Below are positions 1-9,376 of a DNA stretch of 64,000 bases, piece after piece. The translations under genes and the position numbers were made by a program. The stretch comes from Cohnella xylanilytica. Its GTDB lineage: Bacteria; Bacillota; Bacilli; Paenibacillales; Paenibacillaceae. How positions within the stretch are numbered: the first letter of the stretch is position 1; every line of letters starts with the position of its first letter. The notes under the pieces were generated by a model. The model was given only the letters and a program-made list of their open reading frames with translations, was not told the DNA's origin and made no database searches. Where the stretch lies: assembly GCF_014212175.1 (NCBI RefSeq), contig NZ_JACJVR010000128.1, positions 62,001 to 126,000 on the forward strand, given 5' to 3'.

Positions 1-313
1 CGCCCCCGGCCACGAAGCCGGCGGTTCCGAGGCCGATAAGGCCGATTTGCAATGCAAGGGGAAACGCGCTAAAATGAAGTACAATCAAACAGATCAAGAC
101 AAAAATTCCAAATGCAAACAGCCATTGCTTGCGCGTGGCCTGGCCGATCTTCTGAACCGCGAGTCCCACGACGTTCTTCGGACGATCGTCCAGATCGTCG
201 AGATACAGATTCTGCAGGAAGTCGCAGTACTGCTCGGGAAGCATCTTCCCCCGCCGCCAGGATTCGATCTCTTTGACGATCAATTTCTTCTTCTCATCTT
301 CCGATACGGGCAT
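1..313 (-). CDS. small membrane protein, 3' end outside window (partial)
   Basis: The reading frame opens at an ATG at 313 behind a GAGGAGAC ribosome site and stays open to the window edge, so the C-terminus is missing. The visible ~104 residues start MPVSEDEKKKLIVKEIESW, a charged cytoplasmic helix with a WRRGKMLPEQYCDFL stretch. Two hydrophobic segments follow (about residues 66-81 and 87-101), the second rich in Gly and Ala. It lies downstream of rpoD on the same strand but after rpoD's terminator, so it probably has its own transcription or depends on read-through. I do not recognise a named family; small membrane proteins of this layout are common after sigA in Paenibacillaceae (recollection, not checked). 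Confidence 0.7.
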   Translation of the reverse strand, partial: MPVSEDEKKKLIVKEIESWRRGKMLPEQYCDFLQNLYLDDLDDRPKNVVGLAVQKIGQATRKQWLFAFGIFVLICLIVLHFSAFPLALQIGLIGLGTAGFVAGG

Positions 314-344
314 CAGGCTTGTCTCCTCTCGTCCCTTCTGGAAC

Positions 345-376
345 AAAAAGACCTTCAACCGTCTCGGCAGAAGGTC
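345..376 (-). terminator. rho-independent terminator after rpoD
   Basis: Read on the minus strand there is a stem GACCTTC/GAAGGTC with a second small stem CCG/CGG inside the loop, followed at once by TTTTT. It lies 29 bp past the rpoD stop codon. Confidence 0.85.
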
Positions 377-404
377 ATCTCAACAGGCTAATACCTGTAT
401 CGGC

Positions 405-1529
405 TTATTCGAGGAAATCCTTTAGCCTTTTGCTCCGGCTCGGGTGGCGCAGCTTGCGAAGAGCCTTCGCTTCGATCTGGCGAATCCGTTCGCGGGTAAC
501 GCCGAACACCTTGCCCACTTCCTCCAGCGTCCGCGTCCGTCCGTCGTCGAGGCCGAAGCGCAGCCGCAGCACGTTCTCTTCCCGTTCGGTCAACGTATCC
601 AGCACGTCTTCCAATTGTTCCTTGAGCAGCTCGTAAGCGGCGGCGTCCGCCGGGGCCAGCGCTTCCTGGTCCTCGATGAAGTCTCCCAGATGAGAGTCGT
701 CCTCTTCCCCGATCGGCGTCTCGAGCGACACCGGCTCTTGGGCGATCTTCATGATCTCGCGGACTTTGTCCACGCTCAGCTCCATCTGCTCGGCGATCTC
801 TTCCGGCGTCGGCTCGCGTCCGAGCTCCTGAAGCAGCTGGCGGGACACGCGGATGAGCTTGTTGATCGTCTCCACCATATGCACCGGAATCCGGATCGTG
901 CGGGCCTGGTCGGCGATGGCGCGGGTAATGGCCTGACGAATCCACCAGGTCGCGTACGTGCTGAACTTGAAGCCCTTCATATGGTCGAACTTCTCGACGG
1001 CCTTCAGCAAGCCCATGTTGCCTTCCTGGATGAGGTCGAGGAACAGCATGCCTCGTCCGACGTAGCGCTTGGCGATGCTGACGACGAGACGGAGGTTGGC
1101 TTCGGCCAGCCTCTTCTTCGCTTCTTCGGCTTCGTGCCCGCCAAGCTCGATCTTCTTCGCCAATTCGACTTCGTCGTCGGCGGCGAGCAGCGGGACTCGT
1201 CCGATCTCCTTCAGATACATCCGAACGGGATCGTTAATCTTGATTCCGGGAGGCAGGCTGAGGTCGTCGTCGAAGTTGAATTCGTCGTGGCCCTCTTCGT
1301 CGTTGCCGCGTCCAAGCTCGTCGTGATCGTTGACCACCTCGATGCCGTGGTCCGCCAGTTGCTCGAAGAAATCGTCGATTTGGTCCGCGTCTTGATCGTA
1401 TGGAGACAGCTTCTCCATGATGTCTTTATAGGTCAGGGCGCCCTTCTTCTTGCCCTGCTCCATCATCTGGGCTTTGACTTGCTCCAGCGTCAGTTCCGTC
1501 TCCAACCCGGTGTGTTGATCGTTCGCCAT
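405..1529 (-). CDS. rpoD: RNA polymerase primary sigma factor (sigma-A/RpoD)
   Basis: Housekeeping sigma factor that directs RNA polymerase to -10/-35 promoters. The 374-residue protein has the sigma-70 layout: an N-terminal region 1.1 ([13 protein letters not shown] type), region 1.2 ([11 protein letters not shown]), region 2 with the [14 protein letters not shown] core for -10 melting, region 3, and region 4.2 with [18 protein letters not shown] for -35 recognition. I chose the ATG at 1529 (MANDQHTG) because AGGAGG lies just upstream; an upstream in-frame start near 1622 would overlap dnaG. The stop is followed by a strong terminator. It is the last gene of the dnaG-rpoD macromolecular synthesis operon, 34 bp after dnaG, as in Bacillus. 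Confidence 0.97.
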   Translation of the reverse strand: MANDQHTGLETELTLEQVKAQMMEQGKKKGALTYKDIMEKLSPYDQDADQIDDFFEQLADHGIEVVNDHDELGRGNDEEGHDEFNFDDDLSLPPGIKINDPVRMYLKEIGRVPLLAADDEVELAKKIELGGHEAEEAKKRLAEANLRLVVSIAKRYVGRGMLFLDLIQEGNMGLLKAVEKFDHMKGFKFSTYATWWIRQAITRAIADQARTIRIPVHMVETINKLIRVSRQLLQELGREPTPEEIAEQMELSVDKVREIMKIAQEPVSLETPIGEEDDSHLGDFIEDQEALAPADAAAYELLKEQLEDVLDTLTEREENVLRLRFGLDDGRTRTLEEVGKVFGVTRERIRQIEAKALRKLRHPSRSKRLKDFLE

Positions 1530-1563
1530 TTCCGACTCCCTCCTCCCCGAATCCGCAGCGGCT

Positions 1564-3393
1564 TCAGCCCTCTTTGCGCTGCTTCTCCAGGGCGATAATC
1601 TCTGTTCCAATTTGTACGGCACGCATAATGTCGCCGGCCCGTTCCGCCCGCAGCATCTCGTCTTTCTTGCTCTCGATGTCGCGCGTCAGCGCCGCCTGGC
1701 CGATCGTGCGGAGACAATCCTCCAGCACCCTCTCGTCGAAGGGGGTATCTTCCAGCGCGATGGCGCTCGCCGCGCGCTCCAAGCGGTCGTCCTGAAGGAA
1801 CGCGATGAACCTGCCGACGTCCGGATCGTTGCCTTGCGAATAATATCCATATAAGTAAGCGGCGAGAGCCGCGTGATCCTCTACGAGAAAACGGTCCCCG
1901 AGCCGGTTCTGAACGAGGATGGCCGTCTGTGCATCCTGCATCATCCAGGAGATGAGCTGCCGTTCCGCTTGAACGAACGCCGGCCCAAGAGGAGGGTGTT
2001 TGGATGAAGAGCGGTTGTCATTCCATACATTATTCCACGTTCCGTCCGGAATATCCCCAGACGTTCCCAATTTCTCTCGTCTGCGAACGTCGGCCGCTTC
2101 CTGCTTGAGGGTATCGAGCGAGACCTCGAATTCCAGGGACAGCTCCTTGAGCAGCATCTCCCTCTCGGTCGGCGAATCCCTCCTCGCGATCAGCTGCACC
2201 GCGTCGCGCAAATACCGGATCTTCCCATCTTCTTCTAGGAGTATATGGGATTTCCTTAAATAGATGAGCTGAAATTTGACGGCGGAGACCGCCCCTTCGA
2301 TCACTTCGCGGAGGAAGGATTCGGGGCCGTGGGCTCCGATATACTCGTCGGGATCCATGCCCGGCGGCAGCAGGCCGACCCGGACCCGGAAGCCCGCGTT
2401 CTCCAGCAGCGGCAAGCTCTTGGCCGCGGCGGCTTGTCCGGCGTCGTCGCCGTCGTAGCACAGGATCGCCTCGTCCGCGAACCGGCGCAGAAGCGCCGCG
2501 TGCTCGGCGGTCAGAGCCGTTCCCATCGTGGCCACTCCGTTCGTCACTCCGGCGGACCAGGCTTTGATCACGTCGACGTAACCTTCGAAAAGCACGACCT
2601 GGCGCGTCTTGCGGATCGCCCCGCGCGCCTCGGGCAGCCGGTACAGCGTCCGGCTCTTGGCGAACAGCGGCGTCTCCGGCGAGTTCAAGTACTTCGGCTG
2701 GCCGGCCGACATCAATCTTCCCGCGAAGGCGATGACCCGTCCGTCGCCTCCGTGGATCGGGAACATGATCCGGTCCCGGAAGCGGTCGACATAGCCCTCG
2801 CCCTCCTGTCTCCGGGAGAGGAGACCGCCTCTCTCCATCTCCGGAAGCTCGAAGCCGTTCCTCTGCAGCGCCTGCGTCAGCGTGTCCCATCGGGACGGGG
2901 CGTAGCCGATTCCGAACTCCTCGATCAGCTTGTCCGAGAAGCCGCGGGAACGCAAGTAGTCCATCGCGGGCTTGCCGGCGGCCGTGTTGCGAAGAACGTA
3001 GTGGTACAGCTTCGTCGCGTAGCCGTGGGCCTCGACCAGCGTCTCCCGTTCCTTCTGGCGGGGAGAGAGCTCCTCTCCCTCCTTGACGGTCGACCAGGTG
3101 ACCGCGATGCCCGCTTCTTCGGCTAACCGCTTCACGGCTTCGGGGAACGTCTCGTTCTCCATCTCCATGACGAACTTGATGACGTTGCCGCCCTTCCCGC
3201 ACCCGTAGCAGTGGTAAATCTGCTTCTCCGGCGTCACCGTGAACGACGGGGTCTTCTCGGAATGGAACGGACACAGCCCCTTCAGGTACTTGCCCTGCTT
3301 CGTGAGATGAACGTAACGCCCCACCGTCTCCGCGATATCGTAACGGCGCAACACTTCATCGATGGCCGACTGTGGAATCATGCCGTTGTTCAT
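1564..3393 (-). CDS. dnaG: DNA primase
   Basis: Makes RNA primers for lagging-strand replication together with the replicative helicase. The 609 residues show the CHC2 zinc finger (C41, H44, C62, C65), the catalytic TOPRIM core (FEGYVDVI, then CYDGDDAG with the metal-binding Asp residues) and a C-terminal helicase-interaction region starting about residue 440. Length is usual for Firmicute DnaG. The ATG at 3393 has AAGGTGG upstream; a second ATG four codons in is a less likely start. It is co-transcribed with rpoD. The 138 bp upstream carries an inverted repeat rather than an obvious terminator. Confidence 0.97.
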   Translation of the reverse strand: MNNGMIPQSAIDEVLRRYDIAETVGRYVHLTKQGKYLKGLCPFHSEKTPSFTVTPEKQIYHCYGCGKGGNVIKFVMEMENETFPEAVKRLAEEAGIAVTWSTVKEGEELSPRQKERETLVEAHGYATKLYHYVLRNTAAGKPAMDYLRSRGFSDKLIEEFGIGYAPSRWDTLTQALQRNGFELPEMERGGLLSRRQEGEGYVDRFRDRIMFPIHGGDGRVIAFAGRLMSAGQPKYLNSPETPLFAKSRTLYRLPEARGAIRKTRQVVLFEGYVDVIKAWSAGVTNGVATMGTALTAEHAALLRRFADEAILCYDGDDAGQAAAAKSLPLLENAGFRVRVGLLPPGMDPDEYIGAHGPESFLREVIEGAVSAVKFQLIYLRKSHILLEEDGKIRYLRDAVQLIARRDSPTEREMLLKELSLEFEVSLDTLKQEAADVRRREKLGTSGDIPDGTWNNVWNDNRSSSKHPPLGPAFVQAERQLISWMMQDAQTAILVQNRLGDRFLVEDHAALAAYLYGYYSQGNDPDVGRFIAFLQDDRLERAASAIALEDTPFDERVLEDCLRTIGQAALTRDIESKKDEMLRAERAGDIMRAVQIGTEIIALEKQRKEG

Positions 3394-3459
3394 TCGAATT
3401 CCACCTTCTCTTGCGCGATTCTTCCAAGTCAGCGAGCCTGATCTCTTCCGAATCAGTCG

Positions 3460-3510
3460 CCTAAGCGGATCCCGTTCTCAATGTCTGTGTCTGGCCAGCG
3501 ATCCGTTAGG
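3460..3510. repeat. imperfect inverted repeat upstream of dnaG
   Basis: CCTAAGCGGATC (3460-3471) faces GATCCGTTAGG (3500-3510), complementary apart from one bulged base, with a 28-base loop. No T-run follows on either strand, so it is not a standard terminator. It may be a regulatory or mRNA-processing structure in the dnaG leader; the role is unknown. Confidence 0.5.
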
Positions 3511-3531
3511 CACGGCACGTATTACAATTCG

Positions 3532-4002
3532 CTAAGAATGTCGATTCTCCTGCATCCCCCGCAGTAGAAAGGTCAGTTTTTGTTGAAATCGCGACCGGTC
3601 TTCCCCCGTGAACGGCGGCGGGCCCTTGGTGCGCGCGCCTCCCCGGCGTTGCCTGGCGGAGAAGTGCCGCTGGGCCAGAAGCCCGTCGATGTCCGACTCC
3701 GTGATCAGCTTCCCGCGGGGCGTCAGCACCGCGGCTCCCCGGGCAAGCCCGAGCGCGGCCAGCCCGTAGTCTCCCGTCACCAGCACGTCCGACGGCTTGA
3801 GCGCGTTCGCCACGTACAGGTCGGTCGCCTGGTCGTGCGCGTCCACGGTCACGACTTCGACGCCCGGCTCCGGAACGAGCCGGTGGTCGTGGGAAGACAC
3901 CATCAGCGCGGTCGCTCCGCAGCTTCGCACCGTCTCGGCAATCTCTGCCTTGACGGGACAGGCGTCCCCGTCGACGACGACGCGGTTCCGATACGGGATC
4001 AT
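3532..4002 (-). CDS. YaiI/YqxD family protein (DUF188)
   Basis: Small cytosolic protein of the YaiI/YqxD/DUF188 family, 156 residues, the usual length. The family has a PIN-like nuclease fold, but no activity is firmly established. The sequence shows VVVDGDACPVK (about residues 8-18), SSHDHR, VDAHDQATDLYVAN, VTGDYGLAALGL and the TPRGKLIT signature near residue 115, all typical. It occupies the same slot next to dnaG as yqxD in B. subtilis. The ribosome site is weak (GGTGATG), so the exact start is less sure than the family. The C-terminal ~40 residues are basic and probably flexible. Confidence 0.9.
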   Translation of the reverse strand: MIPYRNRVVVDGDACPVKAEIAETVRSCGATALMVSSHDHRLVPEPGVEVVTVDAHDQATDLYVANALKPSDVLVTGDYGLAALGLARGAAVLTPRGKLITESDIDGLLAQRHFSARQRRGGARTKGPPPFTGEDRSRFQQKLTFLLRGMQENRHS

Positions 4003-4184
4003 CCGACATCACCACGATTCCACCCAAAGTTTGCCGTATTATTATATACGCTAAACGGGCTCAAAATCCTGCCTGCGTCCCATTAAATTTTAAAATGATA
4101 TACCTTCCGCCCGATGATGTCAAGACTTCAGCCATAAATCTGTCGATTTTTTGTCAAATCCTCCCTATCGGGTCCGGGAAGCAA

Positions 4185-4218
4185 CAACCAGCCGTTCCGC
4201 GGGGCGGAGGGCTGGTTG
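4185..4218 (-). terminator. hairpin terminator after ppsR
   Basis: CAACCAGCC pairs with GGCTGGTTG on the minus strand, 28 bp past the ppsR stop. The tail after the stem is only moderately T-rich (TTGCTTCC), so termination may be partial. Confidence 0.6.
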
Positions 4219-4245
4219 CAGGAAGCGGGACGTATTCCCGGTCGG

Positions 4246-5055
4246 TCAACCGTTCTGGAAATGGTCGAGAATGAGGCTCGCCGTCTCCTCCACGGCCTTG
4301 CTCGAGACGTCGATGACGACGCAGCCGATCTTCTTCATGATCCCGTGCGCGTATTCGAGCTCCTGCTCGATTCTCGCCGTCGTCGCGTACGAGGCCGAAT
4401 CCGGAAGCCCGAGCGCCTTCAGCCGTTCCTTGCGGATGGCGTTGAGCGCGTCGGTTCGGATCGTCAGGCCGATGACCTTCTTCGGATCGACCTGGAACAG
4501 CTCCTTCGGAGGAACGAGCTCCGGCACGAGAGGCACGTTCGCGACCTTGAACGTCTTGTGGGCGAGCACCATGGACAGCGGCGTCTTCGACGTCCGGGAG
4601 ACGCCCGTGAGCACGATGTCCGCCTTCAGGATGCCGGTCACGTCGCGGGCGTCGTCGTACCGGACGGCGAATTCGACCGCCTCCACCTTGCGGAAGTAGC
4701 CCGCGTCCAGCACGTGGTTCAGTCCCGGCTCGTGCCGCGAGGGCCGGCCGAACAGCCGCTCCATGTTGTCGATCAACGGGCCGAGCAGGTCGATCGTGAC
4801 GATGCCCCTCGCCTCCGCCTGCGTCGTCATATGCTCGCGCAAGCGCGGGATGACGAGCGTGTAGAGCAGAATTCCCTTGTCGCTGGCGGCCATGTCCAGC
4901 ACGGCGTCGATCCCTTCGCGAGACTGGATGAAGCCGACCCTGCGGATCTGCACCTGGAGCGGATGGAACTGCGCGGCCGCCGCCCGGACGGCGAGTTCGC
5001 CGGTATCCCCGGCGGAGTCGGACACGACGTATACCGTGACGCTGTCGGACGACAT
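4246..5055 (-). CDS. ppsR: bifunctional kinase/pyrophosphorylase regulating PPDK or PEP synthase (DUF299)
   Basis: Member of the PpsR/RP1 (DUF299, YqfL) family, which phosphorylates and dephosphorylates a Thr in pyruvate phosphate dikinase or PEP synthase. It starts with the family N-terminus VTVYVVSDSAGDTGE and has the P-loop GVSRTSKTPLS (residues 151-161). The 269-residue length is normal. The ATG at 5055 has AGGAGGTG at good spacing; a GTG three codons earlier lies inside that site and is less likely. It follows glyS by 22 bp, as yqfL does in B. subtilis. The target enzyme is not in the window, so the choice between PPDK and PEP synthase is open. Confidence 0.92.
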   Translation of the reverse strand: MSSDSVTVYVVSDSAGDTGELAVRAAAAQFHPLQVQIRRVGFIQSREGIDAVLDMAASDKGILLYTLVIPRLREHMTTQAEARGIVTIDLLGPLIDNMERLFGRPSRHEPGLNHVLDAGYFRKVEAVEFAVRYDDARDVTGILKADIVLTGVSRTSKTPLSMVLAHKTFKVANVPLVPELVPPKELFQVDPKKVIGLTIRTDALNAIRKERLKALGLPDSASYATTARIEQELEYAHGIMKKIGCVVIDVSSKAVEETASLILDHFQNG

Positions 5056-5077
5056 CCGCCTCACCTCCTCTTCGCGA

Positions 5078-7165
5078 TTATCCGACCCACTTCGAGAAGT
5101 CCGCGAACGACTTGACGTCGTCCGCGATCGTGGCGAGCAGGCCGAGTCGGTTGTTGCGCACCGCTTCGTCCTCGGCCATGACCATGACGGCGTCGAAGAA
5201 GCGGTTGATCGGGCCGGCCAGCCCCTTGAGCGCGTCGAGAGCGTCCGTCATGCGGGCTTCGGCCATCGCTTTCGCGAATTCGCCGTGCGCCTGCTGCCAT
5301 GCCTCGTACAAGGCTCCCTCCGCCGGATCCGCGAACAGATCGGCGACGACCTGGCGGTTGTCTCCCGCCTTGGAAGCGAGATTGCAGACGCGGCCGAACG
5401 CTTCGACCGCCGGGCGGAACGCTTCCTTGCGCGCCTCCTCGGTCTCGGCCTGCAAGGCCTTCGCGCGCAGCAGCGTACGGCGGACGTCGTCGCTGCCGGC
5501 GCTCAGCACCGCGTCGATCGCGTCGTAGCGGATCTGCTGCTCGGTGAGGACGTTCTTCACGCGCAGCGAGAAAAATTCGCCGAGATCCTTCAGGATGTCG
5601 AACGCTTCGCGCTTCGGCGGGCGGGCGGCGGCGTGGGCGTCCAGAGCAAGCTGGAACAGCTCCGGAAGCGTCAGCTCCAGCTCGTGCGCCAGCAGCGTCG
5701 ACACGATGCCGGCCGCCTGGCGGCGCAGCGCGTACGGGTCCTGCGACCCGGTCGGGATGATGCCGATCGAGAAGCAGCCGACGATCGTGTCGATCTTCTC
5801 GGCGATGCCGACGATCGCGCCGACGAGGGACGCCGGAGGCGTGTCGCCCGCGTTGCGCGGCGAGTAATGCTCGTTGATCGCCCGGGCGACCTCGGGCTTC
5901 TCCCCGGCCTTAAGCGCGTAGTCCTCGCCCATGATGCCCTGCAGCTCGGGGAATTCGTACACCATCTGCGTGACGAGGTCGAACTTGCACAGGTCGGCCG
6001 TCCGGCTGACGTCCGCCCGCGTCGTCTCGTCCGCGCGCAGCTTGCGCGCCAGTTCGTCCGAGATGGCGCGGACGCGGCGCACCTTGTCGGCCACCGTGCC
6101 GAGCTCCTCGTGGTACACGATATTCTCCAGCTTCGCCAGGAAGTCCGGGATTTTAACCTTCTGGTCTTCCTCGTAGAAGAACTTCGCGTCGGACAGACGG
6201 GCGCGCAGCACCTTCTCGTTGCCCTTCGCCACGACGTCCAGCGACAGGGAGTCGCCGTTGCGGACGGTGACGAAGTGAGGCTGCAGCTTGCCGGCCGCGT
6301 CCAGCACCGGGAAGTAGCGCTGATGCTCGCGCATCGACGTGATCAGCACTTCCTGCGGAATGTTCAGGAACGCCGGATCGAACGAGCCGGTCAGCACCGT
6401 CGGCGTCTCGACCAGGAACAGCACTTCCTCCAGCAGGTCGTCCTTGACGGCGATATGCCAGCCGCGCTCTTCGGACAGCGCCTTGATGCCCGCCAGAATG
6501 GCCGCCTGCCTCTCTTCCACGTCCGCGAGCACGTGCTGCTCGCGAAGCTTGCCTACATATTGCGAGGGTTCTTCTATGATGGCGTCCGCGCCGAGGAACC
6601 GGTGTCCGCGGGTAACGTTGCCCGTCGCGACGCCCGCGATCTCGAACGGAACGACCTCGGAGCCGTGCAGCGCGACGAGCCACCGGATCGGGCGGACGTA
6701 GCGCAGCTCGTACGAGCCCCAGCGCATGTTCTTGGGGAACGTCAGGGACGTGACGAGCGCGGGCAGCGCCTCCGCCAGGAGGGCGGCCGTCTCGACGCCG
6801 ACGCTCGACTTGATCGCGTAGACGTATTCGACGCCGCCGAGCTCCTTGAAGAACAGCGCCTCCGGCTCGACGCCTTGGCTGCGCGCGAAGCCGAGCGCCG
6901 CCTTCGTCCAGGCGCCGGACTCGTCCAGCGCGATCTTGCGGGCCGGCCCCTTCGCTTCTTCGCTGACGTCGGCCTGCTTGTCGGCCAGCTCCGTCACGAG
7001 CACGGCCAAGCGGCGCGGGGTCGCGAACGCTTTTACTTCCTTATAACCCAATCGGGCGGAGTCGAGCCACTTCTCGGTCTTCTCCTTCAATTGATCCATC
7101 GCCGCGCGCACGAAGCGCGCAGGCACTTCCTCCAGCCCGATCTCGAGCAGCAGGTCCTTAGCCAT
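5078..7165 (-). CDS. glyS: glycyl-tRNA synthetase beta subunit
   Basis: Beta chain of the alpha2-beta2 glycyl-tRNA synthetase; it binds tRNA-Gly and is needed for the enzyme's activity. The 695 residues begin [19 protein letters not shown], the standard start. The body includes [11 protein letters not shown], the HRFLG region and an HD-like segment, and the C-terminus carries the anticodon-binding DALR-like region ([18 protein letters not shown]). Its start overlaps the end of glyQ by 8 bp, so the two are translationally coupled. The ATG has AAAGGAG upstream. Confidence 0.97.
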   Translation of the reverse strand: MAKDLLLEIGLEEVPARFVRAAMDQLKEKTEKWLDSARLGYKEVKAFATPRRLAVLVTELADKQADVSEEAKGPARKIALDESGAWTKAALGFARSQGVEPEALFFKELGGVEYVYAIKSSVGVETAALLAEALPALVTSLTFPKNMRWGSYELRYVRPIRWLVALHGSEVVPFEIAGVATGNVTRGHRFLGADAIIEEPSQYVGKLREQHVLADVEERQAAILAGIKALSEERGWHIAVKDDLLEEVLFLVETPTVLTGSFDPAFLNIPQEVLITSMREHQRYFPVLDAAGKLQPHFVTVRNGDSLSLDVVAKGNEKVLRARLSDAKFFYEEDQKVKIPDFLAKLENIVYHEELGTVADKVRRVRAISDELARKLRADETTRADVSRTADLCKFDLVTQMVYEFPELQGIMGEDYALKAGEKPEVARAINEHYSPRNAGDTPPASLVGAIVGIAEKIDTIVGCFSIGIIPTGSQDPYALRRQAAGIVSTLLAHELELTLPELFQLALDAHAAARPPKREAFDILKDLGEFFSLRVKNVLTEQQIRYDAIDAVLSAGSDDVRRTLLRAKALQAETEEARKEAFRPAVEAFGRVCNLASKAGDNRQVVADLFADPAEGALYEAWQQAHGEFAKAMAEARMTDALDALKGLAGPINRFFDAVMVMAEDEAVRNNRLGLLATIADDVKSFADFSKWVG

Positions 7166-8045
7166 CGATCTCCACTCCTTTCTTCAGCAGCGGGAACCCG
7201 AGACGCTCGCGCTCCTGCAGGAAGGTGGCGGCCACTTGGCGCGCCAGGTTGCGCACCCGTCCGATGTAGCCCGTTCGTTCCGTAACGCTGATCGCGCCGC
7301 GGGCGTCGAGCAGGTTGAACGTATGCGAGCATTTGAGCACGTAGTCGTACGCCGGAAAAACGAGGTTCTCGTCCATCGCCCGCTTCGCTTCGGCTTCGTA
7401 AGTCGAGAACAGCTGGAACAGCATCGCGACGTCGGAGATCTCGAACGTGTACTTGGAATGCTCGTACTCCGGATGCTTGAACACGTCGCCGTAGGTGACG
7501 CCGTCCACCCATTCGAGGTCGAACACGTTCTCCTTCTCCTGGATGTAGGAAGCGAGCCGCTCCATGCCGTACGTAATCTCCACGGCGACCGGATGGCAGT
7601 CGATGCCTCCGACTTGCTGGAAGTACGTGAACTGGGTCACTTCCATGCCGTCCAGCCATACTTCCCAGCCGAGTCCCCACGCGCCGAGCGTCGGCGACTC
7701 CCAGTTGTCTTCGACGAACCGGATGTCGTGATGGCGCGGGTCGATGCCGAGCCGCTTCAGGCTATCCAGGTACAGCTCCTGGATGTTGTCCGGAGACGGC
7801 TTCATGATGACCTGGAACTGGTGGTGCTGGTACAGGCGGTTCGGGTTCTCGCCGTAGCGGCCGTCCGCCGGGCGGCGGGAAGGCTCCACATAGGCGACGT
7901 TCCACGGCTCGGGGCCGATCGCGCGCAGGAACGTCATCGGGTTCATCGTTCCGGCGCCTTTCTCCACGTCGTACGGCTGGACGACGATGCAGTTCTGTTC
8001 GGCCCAGAACTGCTGCAGCGTCAGCGTCATTTGCTGAAAGTTCAT
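7158..8045 (-). CDS. glyQ: glycyl-tRNA synthetase alpha subunit
   Basis: Catalytic class II aminoacylation subunit that charges tRNA-Gly with GlyS. The 295 residues start [19 protein letters not shown] and contain [20 protein letters not shown] and [19 protein letters not shown], the strongly conserved GlyQ core. The ATG at 8045 follows AAGGAGAG. The gene is preceded by a glycine T-box leader, so expression should rise when uncharged tRNA-Gly accumulates. About 248 nt of transcribed leader separate the T-box terminator from the start codon. Confidence 0.97.
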   Translation of the reverse strand: MNFQQMTLTLQQFWAEQNCIVVQPYDVEKGAGTMNPMTFLRAIGPEPWNVAYVEPSRRPADGRYGENPNRLYQHHQFQVIMKPSPDNIQELYLDSLKRLGIDPRHHDIRFVEDNWESPTLGAWGLGWEVWLDGMEVTQFTYFQQVGGIDCHPVAVEITYGMERLASYIQEKENVFDLEWVDGVTYGDVFKHPEYEHSKYTFEISDVAMLFQLFSTYEAEAKRAMDENLVFPAYDYVLKCSHTFNLLDARGAISVTERTGYIGRVRNLARQVAATFLQERERLGFPLLKKGVEIDG

Positions 8046-8293
8046 TAGCTTCTCTCTCCTTTACGGAATTCGGCGGGAAGGTCGGGCATGCGGAGCGGAT
8101 TGTTCTTCCGATCGCCATTGCCCCCGGATTCCTTGGATTGGCAACCCCGCAGTAAGGAAGGAATCCGTGGACAAAAAGCGACCGCTTCGTTTCTCCAGAA
8201 CAATTCCGCTTGACCTGCCCGGTGCCGCCGAAAAATCTAAAAACATCGCTCAGACTGGGCCGCCGGGCGGCGACGGCGAGGGGAGAACAAGCC

Positions 8294-8343
8294 AAAAAAC
8301 TCCCGTCCCTACGTCCGCCCGATCGCAGACGTAGGGACGGGAG
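8294..8343 (-). terminator. regulated terminator of the glyQS T-box
   Basis: A 16-bp perfect stem CTCCCGTCCCTACGTC/GACGTAGGGACGGGAG with a 12-base loop is followed by TTTTTT. It is the default (charged tRNA) state of the T-box switch. Confidence 0.95.
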
Positions 8344-8588
8344 CTTGCGTCCCGCGGTTCCACCCTACTTGGCCTCCGGCATCGCCTCGCCCGGAGCGCG
8401 GACGCCGTCAAGCCGTCCCGTTCCGCCGCGAGCGCGCCCTTCGGCCCGCTCTTTCTTCGCCTTGCGGCCGTCTCTCCGGAGCGCCATGTTCGCCGGTACG
8501 TCGCGCCGGGCTCGCACCTTCCCCGGCTCGCTGCGGTTGCGGAAGCAACCGGCTACTTTCTCCATCGTCGAGACGATATCCATTTGTA
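8294..8588 (-). promoter_or_regulatory. T-box riboswitch, glycine type, controlling glyQS
   Basis: The minus-strand leader contains the T-box core AGGGTGGAACCGCGGG (8351-8366). Its TGGA bulge matches a tRNA ending in UCCA, as tRNA-Gly does. Upstream are a stem-I-like region with AGCGAGCC...GGTGCGAGCC and a candidate specifier GGC (8483-8485) in GAACATGGCGCTCC, a glycine codon. Downstream is a strong terminator whose 5' arm (TCCCG) can instead pair with CGGGA of the T-box core to form the antiterminator. Uncharged tRNA-Gly is expected to favour read-through. The exact stem I fold was not computed. Confidence 0.93.
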
Positions 8589-8594
8589 CTGCTC

Positions 8595-8624
8595 ATTCTA
8601 TCCTATCGGGGCTTCGGGTGTCAA
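8595..8624 (-). promoter_or_regulatory. sigma-A promoter for glyQS leader
   Basis: TTGACA (8619-8624) and TAGAAT (8595-8600) are separated by 18 bp. The -35 box overlaps the stop codon of the upstream gene (8621-8623). Transcription would begin near 8588, at the start of the T-box leader. Confidence 0.85.
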
Positions 8625-9358
8625 ACGTCCGGCGTCTTGATCGTCACCGTCACGGGGGAATACTCCGCGATAACCGTCTGGCCGTGGACGGATACGCTGC
8701 CTTCCGGCGTCAGATCCTTCTCGGTCATGATGCCGAGCGCGATCGTGAACCGGTTGAACTTAACCGGCACGCCCTTCTCGCGGCGCACCTCGGAACCGTT
8801 CAGATAGAAGACGACCTCGTCCTCCGCGCGGTTGTACGCGATTTTGTACGTGTTGAATTCGCGGGCCTTGAAGCCGGTATCCTCCTTGAAAATGCAGAAG
8901 TACCTCGTCTTGTCCGAAGGCGGCACCTCGACGCCCGGGAACGGCAGCACCGCGTAGACGCTCGCGTACTTGTCGTTGCCGGCGAAGAAGTCGAGCGCGG
9001 CGCCCGTCGTGAAGTCCAGCAGGTTCAGCGAGACGTAGCCGTCGTACAGATCGCCCGGCGCCGTCCCTTGGGTCCGGGCCCGGATTTGCACCTCGAAGCT
9101 CGCCTCGCCGTTCTCGGGCACTTCGACATCCTCGACGGAGTAATACATATGCTTCGCGTTGTCGAGAATTTGCACCTTGTCGTGCTTCCGGCTGAGAGGC
9201 GCCCGCACGTACAGGATGCCGTTGCGCACGATGACGACCGCGTCCGGCTCGCGATATTCCCAGAACGAGCCGTCCGGCAGCGGGAAGCCGCCGATTTTCC
9301 AAACTTCGCCTTCGTTCAGAATGGTATGGAAATCCCCGAATATCCGTCGCGTCTCCAT
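8621..9358 (-). CDS. conserved beta-rich protein of unknown function (possibly DUF6081)
   Basis: A 245-residue cytosolic-looking protein without signal peptide or membrane segment, starting METRRIFGDFHTILNEGEVW. It is rich in alternating hydrophobic strands and aromatic residues (EYREPDAVVIVRNG, GYVSLNLLDFTTGAALDFF, RYFCIFKEDTGFK), suggesting a jelly-roll or concanavalin-type sandwich. It recalls proteins grouped as DUF6081, but I cannot confirm this. It starts 18 bp after the prenyltransferase gene and probably shares its transcript. This pair is an insertion relative to the B. subtilis recO-glyQ junction. No catalytic motif is evident and no function is assigned. Confidence 0.75.
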   Translation of the reverse strand: METRRIFGDFHTILNEGEVWKIGGFPLPDGSFWEYREPDAVVIVRNGILYVRAPLSRKHDKVQILDNAKHMYYSVEDVEVPENGEASFEVQIRARTQGTAPGDLYDGYVSLNLLDFTTGAALDFFAGNDKYASVYAVLPFPGVEVPPSDKTRYFCIFKEDTGFKAREFNTYKIAYNRAEDEVVFYLNGSEVRREKGVPVKFNRFTIALGIMTEKDLTPEGSVSVHGQTVIAEYSPVTVTIKTPDV

Positions 9359-9376
9359 ATTATCGTCTCCTGTCGT

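Noticed and set aside
47-391. Plus-strand frame at the window's left end
   Set aside because: It is antisense to the membrane protein that has a good ribosome site and runs through the rpoD terminator.
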